Shown in pieces: positions 6,444 through 15,424 of a stretch of 15,960 nucleotides of DNA. This DNA comes from JAWVZU01 sp033722075 (lineage in GTDB: Bacteria; Pseudomonadota; Gammaproteobacteria; Xanthomonadales; SZUA-38). How positions within the stretch are numbered: the first letter of the stretch is position 1; each line of letters opens with the position of its first letter. A program made the translations under genes and the position numbers. The stretch lies in assembly GCA_033722075.1 (NCBI GenBank), contig JAWVZU010000059.1:1-15960 (forward strand), given 5' to 3'. The notes under the pieces are model-generated. The model was given only the letters and a program-made list of their open reading frames with translations. It ran no database searches and was not told the DNA's origin.

Positions 6444-6985
6444 AACGGGTCACCTGAAGGGCCATCGAGGAGTTCGCGCAGACGGGCATGCGCTCGACTC
6501 ACCTGGGTCTTGGAAAAACTGACGCTGTTGCCGAACAGATCGGCGATCTCCCGGTGGCTGTAGCCTTCCACGTCGTAGAGCCACACCACCGCCCGGGTTT
6601 CCGCCGGGAGCCTTGCAAAGGCGCCTGCGAGGTCCAATTGATCATCCGGGCGCTGGGGCGTCAGGTCCGGTGGATTGCCCAGCACGGTGAACTCCCGGCG
6701 ACGCAGCTTGCGCAGGCGACCGAGTGCCATGTTCACTGCGATCTGACGCAGCCACCCCCAGAATGGACAGTGCTGCTTGAATTGATCGATCGAAGCGAAC
6801 ACCTTGATGAACGTGTCCTGCATGACTTCCATCGCGTCGTCCTCGTTTTGACAGATGCGCAGGGCCAGGGTGTAGATCGGTCGCTGGAAGCGGCGAAACA
6901 GGGCCTCCTGGGCACTGCGTTCGCCCCGCCGCGCGGCCTCGATCCACTCGTCCGGTACCGGTTGAGCAAAGCTCGATTCGGTCAT
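6419..6985 (-). CDS. ECF-type RNA polymerase sigma factor
   Basis: A 188-residue sigma factor from the ATG at 6985 (a TTG two codons upstream is the alternative start). Region 2 spans about 24-94, with core-binding ALRICQNEDDAMEVMQDTFI followed by the -10-recognition and DNA-melting segment around QFKQHCPFWGWLRQIAVN. Region 4 spans about 120-173, with RLPAETRAVVWLYDVEGYSH and the helix-turn-helix running to SKTQVSRAHARLREL. No region 1 or 3 is present and no C-terminal extension, so it is a minimal ECF sigma factor controlled by the membrane protein encoded directly downstream. The region-4 turn contains an unusual FGNSVSFSKTQ instead of the more common GxSVGTSKAQ. It is divergent from clpS with under 100 bases between. 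Many such factors activate their own operon, but I could not identify a matching promoter. Confidence 0.93.
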   Translation of the reverse strand: MTESSFAQPVPDEWIEAARRGERSAQEALFRRFQRPIYTLALRICQNEDDAMEVMQDTFIKVFASIDQFKQHCPFWGWLRQIAVNMALGRLRKLRRREFTVLGNPPDLTPQRPDDQLDLAGAFARLPAETRAVVWLYDVEGYSHREIADLFGNSVSFSKTQVSRAHARLRELLDGPSGDPLCTTPATL

Positions 6986-7064
6986 TTGCAACAGTCCAAA
7001 GTGCGCCTTTCCGTGTTCTGCTCTGGTTAGATGCCGGAAGACGCCGAAGGGTCACAGGAATTCG

Positions 7065-7070
7065 TATAAT
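7065..7070 (+). promoter_or_regulatory. Consensus -10 box immediately upstream of clpS
   Basis: A perfect TATAAT lies nine bases before the clpS ATG at 7080. Transcription would then start within a few bases of the start codon, and no Shine-Dalgarno sequence is present, so the clpS message is probably leaderless or nearly so. No good -35 is visible at 16-18 bases, and there is no TGN extension. Confidence 0.55.
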
Positions 7071-7079
7071 AGACATCCT

Positions 7080-7400
7080 ATGAGTGATTCGCCGGAAGAA
7101 AAGTTTGAACAGGGAACAGTTACCGAGGAGGTGCGGCCGGAGGTCCGGCGCCCCCCGTTGTTCAAGGTCTACCTCGTGAACGACGACTACACGCCGATGG
7201 AGTTCGTTGTCGATGTGCTGATGACCTTCTTCTCCATGACCAAGGAAAAGGCGACGCAGATCATGCTGCAGGTGCATTACCGCGGCAAAGGGGTGTGTGG
7301 CGTGTTTACCCGCGAGATCGCCGAAACCAAGGTCAATCTGGTCAACGATCATGCGCGCGAAAATCAGCATCCTCTGTTATGTTCCATGGAGGAGGCGTGA
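7080..7400 (+). CDS. clpS: ClpS, N-degron adaptor for the ClpAP protease
   Basis: A 106-residue protein, the same length as E. coli ClpS. ClpS binds proteins with Leu, Phe, Tyr or Trp at the N-terminus and hands them to ClpA. The residues that hold the alpha-amino group of the substrate are at their usual positions: Asn34 and Asp35 in VNDDYTPMEF, and His66 in QVHYRGKG. Met40, which gates the hydrophobic pocket, is also present. The first 25 residues are polar and acidic, as expected for the flexible extension that enters the ClpA pore. The ATG at 7080 is fixed by the family length. clpA follows 81 bases downstream on the same strand. aat, whose product creates ClpS substrates, lies in the converging group beyond infA. 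Confidence 0.98.
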   Translation: MSDSPEEKFEQGTVTEEVRPEVRRPPLFKVYLVNDDYTPMEFVVDVLMTFFSMTKEKATQIMLQVHYRGKGVCGVFTREIAETKVNLVNDHARENQHPLLCSMEEA

Positions 7401-7481
7401 CTCAACCGGAACGATCCGCATCCGCGCCTGAACGATGGCGGGCGACGCTGGTCAATACTCAAGAGCCGAGAAGAGAACCCT

Positions 7482-9746
<2,265 letters not shown>

Positions 9747-9782
9747 CTCGGAGGATGGGGGCCGCCGGGCCTGGCTGCGGGG

Positions 9783-10004
9783 TCAGGTGCGAAGGCGATA
9801 GGTGATCCGGCCCTTGGTGAGGTCGTAGGGCGTCATTTCGACCTTGACCCGATCGCCGGTGAGGATGCGGATGTAGTTCTTGCGCATCCGCCCCGAGATG
9901 TGGGCCGTGATCGTGTGTCCGTTGTCGAGTTCGACCCGGAACATGGTGTTGGGCAGCGTATCGGTGATCGTGCCCTCCATTTCAATTACGTCGGCTTTGG
10001 ACAT
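9783..10004 (-). CDS. infA: Translation initiation factor IF-1
   Basis: A 73-residue S1-like OB-fold protein that occupies the ribosomal A site during initiation. It is almost collinear with E. coli IF-1, including IEMEGT, TLPNTMFRVEL, AHISGRMRKNYIRIL and TPYDLTKGRI. It has a one-residue C-terminal extension. It converges on clpA with only 36 bases between the stop codons, and no clear terminator hairpin is visible in that gap. It lies 88 bases beyond the aat stop and probably has its own promoter. The serW tRNA gene found between infA and aat in E. coli is absent. Confidence 0.98.
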   Translation of the reverse strand: MSKADVIEMEGTITDTLPNTMFRVELDNGHTITAHISGRMRKNYIRILTGDRVKVEMTPYDLTKGRITYRLRT

Positions 10005-10033
10005 GCGTGCTCTGTGTTACTAAGACCGCGCGC

Positions 10034-10062
10034 ATTTTAATGATCCCGGCCTGCAATTGCCA
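10034..10062 (-). promoter_or_regulatory. Possible infA promoter
   Basis: On the minus strand TGGCAA (10057-10062), a 17-base spacer and TAAAAT (10034-10039) precede infA. The -10 matches consensus at five of six positions; the -35 is poor. The untranslated leader would be a little over 20 bases. It lies in the only AT-enriched patch between aat and infA. Confidence 0.4.
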
Positions 10063-10092
10063 CCGAACCCGGCGCGGATCCGAAAATTCGCC

Positions 10093-10800
10093 TCAGCCCA
10101 GCAGGTCGAACTCCGTGACCCATTCCACATCGGCTGTTGCCTGCGCGCACCAGGTTTCCAGAGCGCCCAGGAACCGTTCCCGGGACCAGGTTTCGGCGCC
10201 GAGCGTGAACAGGTGCGGCGATTCGACCTGGCAGTCCAGCAGGCGCCAGCCGGCTGCCGCCAACCAGGCGCACAGCCCGTAGAGCGCGAGCTTGGACCCG
10301 TTTTGTTCATGCGTATACATGGATTCTCCGAAGAACACCCGCCCGACGGCAACCCCGTACACGCCGCCGATTACCTTCCCGTCGACGAGCGCTTCCGCAC
10401 AATGCGCCACACCGAGCCGAAAGAGCCGCTCGTAGGCCTGGCGCATGGCCGGAGTGATCCAGGTCCCGGATTGGCCGGGACGGTCCTCGGCGCAGGCCCG
10501 GATGACGCCCCGGAAATCGTGGTCGAGCCGGACCCGGGGCCGCCGTGAGCGGATGAAACGACGCAGGCGCCGGCTGGCATGAAAGGCTTCCGGTCGCAGC
10601 ACGGTGCGGGGATCCGGACACCACCAGAGGATCGGCTGGTTTCCCGAGTACCAGGGAAAGATGCCACGGCGGTAGGCTTCGACCAGCCGCTCCGGGCTCA
10701 GGTCGCCCCCTGCCGCGAGCAGGCCGTTCGGATCGAACTGTGCGGCCTCTGCGGGCGGAAAGGCGTCCGGCGGCGCATCTGGCGGTATCCAGGGGATCAT
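10093..10800 (-). CDS. aat: Leucyl/phenylalanyl-tRNA-protein transferase
   Basis: A 235-residue enzyme (234 in E. coli). It transfers Leu or Phe from its aminoacyl-tRNA to the N-terminal Arg or Lys of proteins, making them ClpS/ClpAP substrates. The family signature is clear: FPPAEAAQFDPNGLLAAGGD with LSPERLVEAYRRGIFPW near the N-terminus, WWCPDPR, then AYERLFRLGVAHCAEAL, VGRVFFGESMYTHEQNGSK, and LLDCQVESPHLFTLGAE. The frame stays open far upstream, but the conserved start MIPWIP is at 10800. The ATG there overlaps the stop of the preceding FemAB-like gene as ATGA, so the two are translationally coupled. Together with clpS and clpA this completes the N-degron route in one locus. Confidence 0.97.
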   Translation of the reverse strand: MIPWIPPDAPPDAFPPAEAAQFDPNGLLAAGGDLSPERLVEAYRRGIFPWYSGNQPILWWCPDPRTVLRPEAFHASRRLRRFIRSRRPRVRLDHDFRGVIRACAEDRPGQSGTWITPAMRQAYERLFRLGVAHCAEALVDGKVIGGVYGVAVGRVFFGESMYTHEQNGSKLALYGLCAWLAAAGWRLLDCQVESPHLFTLGAETWSRERFLGALETWCAQATADVEWVTEFDLLG

Positions 10801-11903
10801 GGGAAGGCGGACAGTTCGGCCAGGCGACGACCTTCTTCGCGGTGGTACACGGACTCGGCCGCCAGCGAATCGGCCACGGCCCGGTGCAGGCCGGGATCGC
10901 GGAAATAATGGCTGCAATAGACCTCCGCCGGCTCGAACCCGCGGGGAATCTTGTGGGTGCCCTGGGCACCGGGCTCGAAGCGGCTCAAGCCCAGTTCCAG
11001 GGCGAGTTCGATTCCCTGGTAGTAGCAGGTCTCGAAGTGGAGGAACTTGTGATCCTCCAGCGCTCCCCAGTAGCGGCCGTAGAGCGCCTGCGCCGAGCGG
11101 AAGAACAGGGCGCCGGCCACGCGCCGGCCGTCCAGTTCGGCAAACACGAAATGCACGAATCGTCCCAGGTCCTGCTCGAGACGTGCGAAGAAGTCCTGGT
11201 TGAGCGTGGGCCAGTTTCCCTTCTCCAGGAAGGTCTTGTGGTACAGCCGATGCATGAAATGCCAGTCCTCGGGTTCCGCAGCGGACCCGGGAACACGCTG
11301 GAAGGTCCACCCGGTGCGGGCAAGGCGGCGCCGTTCCTGACGGATCGTCTTGCGTCGCTTGCGTTTCAGCGCATCGAGGAAATCATCGAAATCCCGGTAG
11401 CCGTGATTGTGCCAGTGGTATTGCCACAAGGCGCGGGAGACAAAGCCGGCCGCCTCGAACCGGGACCGGTCGCCGGCATCGACGCATCCCACGTGGATGG
11501 AGCTGAAATCGCCCTGATCGAGCACCTCGCGAAGTGCGGGCACCAGCCGTTCGGCCGCCGGACCGAGCAACCGTGGGCCGGTTGCCGGCGTGAAGGGTGG
11601 TCCGACGAACAGCTTGGGATAGTAGCGGCCACCGGCCTGTTCGTAGGCCGCGGCCCAGCGCCAGTCGTAGACGAATTCGCCGTGGGAGTGAGCTTTTACG
11701 TACACCGGCGATGCGCCGGCGAGGCTTCCGTCCGCCTGCTCCAGGGTCAGGTGGAACGGTGCCCAGCCCGTCTCAGGCGTCGTGCTGCCGGACTTTTCCA
11801 GGGCATGCAGGAATGCGAACTGGAGGAACGGATCGTCATCGGGAACGAGCCGCTTCCAGGCCTGCTCGTCGACTCCAGCCAGCGACCCGAAGCGCGCTCT
11901 CAT
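10797..11903 (-). CDS. FemAB-like GNAT-fold protein (DUF482/PF04339 type)
   Basis: A 368-residue soluble protein that I place in the DUF482, FemAB-related group, often annotated as GNAT acetyltransferase or peptidoglycan biosynthesis/recognition protein. Recognisable pieces are PFLQFAFLHALEKSGS (25-40), PVYVKAHSHGEFVYDW (66-81), YYPKLFVGPPFTPATGPRLL (94-113), a basic stretch around residues 179-197 (LKRKRRKTIRQERR), NWPTLNQDFF, and a C-terminal GLSRFEPGAQGTHKIPRGFEP. The substrate and donor are not established. FemABX relatives use aminoacyl-tRNA, but nothing seen here proves tRNA use. The gene starts seven bases after trxB and overlaps aat by four, so it is the middle gene of trxB-this-aat. 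The ORF has no signal peptide or membrane segment. Confidence 0.8.
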   Translation of the reverse strand: MRARFGSLAGVDEQAWKRLVPDDDPFLQFAFLHALEKSGSTTPETGWAPFHLTLEQADGSLAGASPVYVKAHSHGEFVYDWRWAAAYEQAGGRYYPKLFVGPPFTPATGPRLLGPAAERLVPALREVLDQGDFSSIHVGCVDAGDRSRFEAAGFVSRALWQYHWHNHGYRDFDDFLDALKRKRRKTIRQERRRLARTGWTFQRVPGSAAEPEDWHFMHRLYHKTFLEKGNWPTLNQDFFARLEQDLGRFVHFVFAELDGRRVAGALFFRSAQALYGRYWGALEDHKFLHFETCYYQGIELALELGLSRFEPGAQGTHKIPRGFEPAEVYCSHYFRDPGLHRAVADSLAAESVYHREEGRRLAELSAFP

Positions 11904-11910
11904 GGGCCGG

Positions 11911-12900
11911 TCAGGCGACGGCTGTCTCCTCGCCAGCCTCCTCGGCCCGCTCCAGTCCGTCCAGGTATTTCTCGGCGTCCAGCGCAGCCATGCACCCGAA
12001 GCCCGCAGACGTGATGGCCTGACGGTAGACCTGGTCGGCGACGTCGCCGGCCGCGAAAACCCCGGGAATGCTCGCTTCCGTCGCCATGCCGTCCAGCCCG
12101 GTGCGGATTGTGATGTATCCGTTCTTCATCGCGAGCTGGTTTTCGAACAGCCCCGTGTTGGGCGTGTGACCGATGGCCACGAAAAACCCCTGGGCCTCGA
12201 TTTCGCGGGTTTCCCCGGACTCGACGTGTTTGACCCGCACGCCGGTCACCCCCGAGTCGTCGCCCAGGACCTCATCGACGACGTGATCCCACACGATGTC
12301 GACGTTGCCGCTCTCCGCTTTCTCGAAAAGTCGGCCTTGGAGGATCTTCTCGGCTCGAAGCTCGTCCCGGCGGTGGATCAGGGTGACCCTGGAAGCGATA
12401 TTGGATAGATACAATGCTTCTTCGACGGCCGTATTGCCGCCGCCGATGACCACCACCGGCTGATCCCGGTAGAAGAAACCGTCACAGGTCGCGCAGGCGG
12501 ACACCCCGCGGCCCTTGTAGGCTTCTTCCGAGGGTATGCCGAGGTACTTGGCAGTGGCGCCGGTGGCAATGATCAGCGTGTCGCAGGTGTATTCACCATT
12601 GTCGCCGGTCAACACGAATGGGCGCTGCGAGAGGTCCGCCTCGATGATGTGATCGAAAACCACCTCCGTATCGAAGCGTTCCACGTGCTCGAGCATCCGT
12701 TGCATCAGGGCCGGCCCCTGCAGGCCCTCGACGTCTCCAGGCCAGTTGTCGACATCGGTGGTGGTCATGAGCTGACCGCCTTGCTCCATTCCGGTCACCA
12801 TGACCGGATCGAGATTGGCCCGGGCGGCGTACAGTGCTGCGGTATAGCCCGCAGGACCGGAGCCGAGAATCAGTACCTTGCAATGCTTGCGGTCGGTCAT
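11911..12900 (-). CDS. trxB: Thioredoxin reductase (NADPH)
   Basis: A 329-residue FAD/NADPH enzyme that reduces thioredoxin. Motifs: FAD-binding GSGPAGYTAALYAARA (13-28), redox-active Cys136-Ala-Thr-Cys139 followed by DG, NADPH-binding GGGNTAVEEA (153-162) with HRRDELRAEK (176-185, the basic HRR that selects NADPH), and GVFAAGDV (280-287) with YRQAITSAGFG near the end. The C-terminus has a short acidic tail (EEAGEE). The frame is open to 12993, but the ATG at 12900 gives the family length and has a good ribosome site (AAAGGA, nine bases upstream). It is first in the operon with the FemAB-like gene and aat. In E. coli cydDC lie between trxB and aat, and lrp between trxB and ftsK; neither is here. 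Confidence 0.97.
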   Translation of the reverse strand: MTDRKHCKVLILGSGPAGYTAALYAARANLDPVMVTGMEQGGQLMTTTDVDNWPGDVEGLQGPALMQRMLEHVERFDTEVVFDHIIEADLSQRPFVLTGDNGEYTCDTLIIATGATAKYLGIPSEEAYKGRGVSACATCDGFFYRDQPVVVIGGGNTAVEEALYLSNIASRVTLIHRRDELRAEKILQGRLFEKAESGNVDIVWDHVVDEVLGDDSGVTGVRVKHVESGETREIEAQGFFVAIGHTPNTGLFENQLAMKNGYITIRTGLDGMATEASIPGVFAAGDVADQVYRQAITSAGFGCMAALDAEKYLDGLERAEEAGEETAVA

Positions 12901-13019
12901 CGAAACAAGTCCTTTGTTGGCGAGCGCGCGGCGTTGTGAGAGCTTGGGGCGAGAAACCTCCGAATTCAAGCGCCGGCACCGCAGGGAAATCATGCAACGA
13001 CCTGATATTTTCGGTTATG

Positions 13020-13047
13020 TTGTCTTTCTATGATTATGAAAAATAAT
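13020..13047 (+). promoter_or_regulatory. Likely ftsK promoter in the trxB-ftsK divergent region
   Basis: TTGTCT (13020-13025), a 16-base spacer and AATAAT (13042-13047) lie in the AT-rich part of the 220-base region between trxB and ftsK. The predicted leader is about 65-70 bases. The -10 overlaps an imperfect inverted repeat, ATGATTAT (13030-13037), spacer GAAAA, ATAATGAT (13043-13050), with one mismatch. The rest of the region (12901-13019 and 13056-13120) shows no gene, and no clear trxB promoter was identified. Confidence 0.45.
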
Positions 13048-13120
13048 GATAAATTTCGCTGAGTTGGTGTGGGGCCCACGCTTTCGCTAAACTCCGAGGC
13101 TTGCTGGAGAGCGCCGAGAC

Positions 13121-15412
13121 TTGAAGAGACAAGGAAATCCCAACCGGTTGGCTGAGCACCTGGTCACGCGGCTGCGCGAAGCGGCCTTCCTGGTGCTGGG
13201 TCCGCTAGCCATCTATCTGACCGTTGCCCTGGTCACCTACGACCCGGCGGATCCCGGATGGTCCCACAGCGGGCAGGGGGGCGGGGTGAGCAATACCGGT
13301 GGCATCGCCGGAGCGTGGATCGCCGACATCGGCCTCACCCTGTTCGGCTACCTCGCCTTCCTCTTTCCGGTATTTCTTGCGTTCTGGGCGTGGCAGGTCT
13401 TGCGCGGCGAGAAGGCCCGCAAGGAGCGCAGCGAAGTCGCCGTCCGGGCCGCAGGGGTCCTGATCACGGTGCTGGCCGGTTGCGGCCTCGCCCAGCTGCA
13501 CTTTTCGGGTGGTCTGCTCACCCCGGAGGGTGGTGGCGGAATCTCCGGCCAGCTCGTCGGTTACAACCTTGTGCCCATCATCGGCTTCCTGGGAGCGACC
13601 CTGCTGTTGCTGGCCTCGTTCCTCGCAGGCATCACGCTCATGACCGGTCTCTCCTGGCTGTGGCTGATGGACATTGTCGGCGCGGCGACGCTCAAGACCT
13701 GGACCTGGCTGCAGTCGCGCCGGGAGGCCTTTGCCGAGTGGCGCGCCGGTCGGCGGGCCCGCAAGTCGCGGGTCCAGATCCGGCGGGTCGAGTCCGAGAA
13801 ACGCAAGACCCGCAAGCCGCCGAAGCTGGAAAGCAAGGCGGCCCGGCCCGAGGAGAGCAAGCGCTCGGCGCGTGACGTGCAGATGCCGCTGTTCAAGGAC
13901 ATTCCGGCCGGCCCGCTGCCGCCGCTGAGCATGCTGGACGAGCCCCCGGAGCAGCGGGAAGGCTACTCGGCGGAGACCCTCCAGGCCCTGGCCCGGCAGG
14001 TCGAGCTGAAGCTGGCCGATTTCAAGATCGAGGTGGAGGTGGTCGGCGTCTATCCGGGGCCGGTGATCACCCGCTTCGAACTTCAGCCGGCGCCGGGCGT
14101 GAAGGGCGCCCAGATCGCCAACCTGGCCAAGGATCTGGCTCGCGGCCTGTCCGTTGTGAGCGTTCGCGTGGTGGACGTAATCCCCGGCAAGTCCGTGATC
14201 GGACTCGAAATTCCCAATGCCCGGCGAGAGATTGTTTATCTGAGCGAGATTCTGCGCTCCAAGGACTACGATGACGCCAACTCGCCGCTGACCCTGGGGC
14301 TTGGCAAGGACATCAGCGGCCGGCCGGTGGTGACCAACCTGGCGCGCATGCCCCACCTGCTGGTGGCCGGAACCACCGGGTCGGGGAAGTCGGTGGCCAT
14401 CAACGCCATGGTCCTGAGCATGCTCTACAAGGCGTCGCCGGATCAGGTCAGGCTGATCATGATCGATCCGAAGATGCTGGAGCTCTCGGTGTACGAGGGG
14501 ATTCCGCATCTCCTGGCCCCGGTCGTCACGGACATGAAGGAGGCCGCCAACGCACTGCGCTGGTGCGTGGCGGAAATGGAGCGTCGCTACAAGCTCATGG
14601 CGGCCGTCGGGGTGCGCAATCTCGCCGGTTTCAATCGCAAGATCCGAGAAGCGGAGAAGGCCGGGAAGCCGCTGACCGACCCCCTGCACGACCCGGAGGT
14701 CAACGGCGACGAACCGGAAGTGCTCGCGCCGCTCCCGAACATCGTGGTCATCATCGACGAACTGGCCGACATGATGATGATCGTCGGCAAGAAGGTGGAG
14801 GAGCTTATCGCCCGGCTTGCCCAGAAAGCCCGTGCTTCGGGAATCTACCTGATCCTGGCGACCCAGCGCCCCTCGGTGGACGTGATTACCGGCCTGATCA
14901 AGGCGAATATCCCGTCGCGGATCGCCTTTCAGGTGTCCAGCCGGGTGGATTCCCGGACGATCCTGGATCAACAGGGTGCCGAGCAGCTCCTGGGGCACGG
15001 TGACATGTTGTTCCTGCCCCCCGGAAAGGCTCTGCCCGAGCGGATCCACGGGGCTTTCGTCGATGATCACGAAGTCCATGCGGTCGTGAAATACCTCAAG
15101 GAGCACGGTGAACCGGATTACGTCGAGGAGGTCTTAGAGGAAACGCAGACCACCACGGACGGACAGGTCATCAACGATGCGGGAATCCCGCAGACGCCCG
15201 CAGACGAACAGAGCGACGAACTGTTCGACAAGGCGGTCTACGTGGTAACCAAGTCGCGACGTGCCTCGATTTCCTACGTGCAACGGAATCTGCGCATCGG
15301 CTACAACCGGGCGGCCCGATTGATCGAGGACATGGAAGCCCAGGGCATCGTGAGTCCGCCGGAACACAACGGAAACCGCGAGGTCCTGGCGCCGCCGCCC
15401 CCGGAAGACTGA
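13121..15412 (+). CDS. ftsK: FtsK DNA translocase
   Basis: A 763-residue septum-associated DNA pump that clears and aligns chromosome ends at division and activates XerCD recombination at dif. The N-terminal domain has about four membrane helices (near 22-40, 68-92, 106-125 and 150-180). A short, basic, proline-rich linker (about 200-275) is far shorter than the several hundred residues in E. coli FtsK; the total length is like that of Pseudomonas or SpoIIIE-type proteins. The motor has VGVYPGPVITRFEL (308-321), Walker A GTTGSGKS (417-424), Walker B IVVIIDE (541-547) and ATQRPSVDVITGLIKANIP. The C-terminal gamma winged helix (about 700-757, with TKSRRASISYVQRNLRIGYN) reads polar KOPS sequences. 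The start is TTG with GGAG nine to twelve bases upstream. lolA follows after 12 bases. Confidence 0.97.
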   Translation: MKRQGNPNRLAEHLVTRLREAAFLVLGPLAIYLTVALVTYDPADPGWSHSGQGGGVSNTGGIAGAWIADIGLTLFGYLAFLFPVFLAFWAWQVLRGEKARKERSEVAVRAAGVLITVLAGCGLAQLHFSGGLLTPEGGGGISGQLVGYNLVPIIGFLGATLLLLASFLAGITLMTGLSWLWLMDIVGAATLKTWTWLQSRREAFAEWRAGRRARKSRVQIRRVESEKRKTRKPPKLESKAARPEESKRSARDVQMPLFKDIPAGPLPPLSMLDEPPEQREGYSAETLQALARQVELKLADFKIEVEVVGVYPGPVITRFELQPAPGVKGAQIANLAKDLARGLSVVSVRVVDVIPGKSVIGLEIPNARREIVYLSEILRSKDYDDANSPLTLGLGKDISGRPVVTNLARMPHLLVAGTTGSGKSVAINAMVLSMLYKASPDQVRLIMIDPKMLELSVYEGIPHLLAPVVTDMKEAANALRWCVAEMERRYKLMAAVGVRNLAGFNRKIREAEKAGKPLTDPLHDPEVNGDEPEVLAPLPNIVVIIDELADMMMIVGKKVEELIARLAQKARASGIYLILATQRPSVDVITGLIKANIPSRIAFQVSSRVDSRTILDQQGAEQLLGHGDMLFLPPGKALPERIHGAFVDDHEVHAVVKYLKEHGEPDYVEEVLEETQTTTDGQVINDAGIPQTPADEQSDELFDKAVYVVTKSRRASISYVQRNLRIGYNRAARLIEDMEAQGIVSPPEHNGNREVLAPPPPED

Positions 15413-15424
15413 GAAAGGCGAACT

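Noticed and set aside
5926..6489. Upstream extension of the PDZ frame to 6489
   Set aside because: The extension overlaps the anti-sigma gene in another frame, is Arg/Gly/Pro-rich, and would bury a clear signal peptide in the middle of the protein.
9747..9782. Rho-independent terminator between clpA and infA
   Set aside because: The gap is GC-rich, but only a four-pair stem can be drawn and there is no T-tract on either strand.
10005..10092. Possible tRNA-Ser gene between infA and aat, as in E. coli (serW)
   Set aside because: The gap is only 88 bases, and no cloverleaf, T-loop GTTCGA-type sequence or CCA end could be found.
10801..11310. Upstream extension of the aat frame
   Set aside because: Family length and the conserved MIPWIP start fix the ATG at 10800. 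The extension lies inside the FemAB-like gene.
10740..12014. A 424-codon plus-strand frame across aat, the FemAB-like gene and trxB
   Set aside because: It crosses three genes that are well supported on the other strand and has no recognisable motif.
12901..12993. Upstream extension of trxB by 31 codons
   Set aside because: The ATG at 12900 has a strong ribosome site and gives the standard N-terminus just before the FAD motif.
13271..13278. GGGCAGGG, a match to the FtsK-orienting KOPS consensus, inside ftsK
   Set aside because: Such a G-rich octamer is expected by chance several times in a GC-rich window of this size; one site says nothing about polarity.
13205..15106. A 633-codon open frame on the minus strand inside ftsK
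   Set aside because: It is antisense to an unmistakable ftsK. Its composition, rich in His, Gln, Arg, Asp and Gly with no recognisable domain, is what GC-rich coding DNA gives on the opposite strand.
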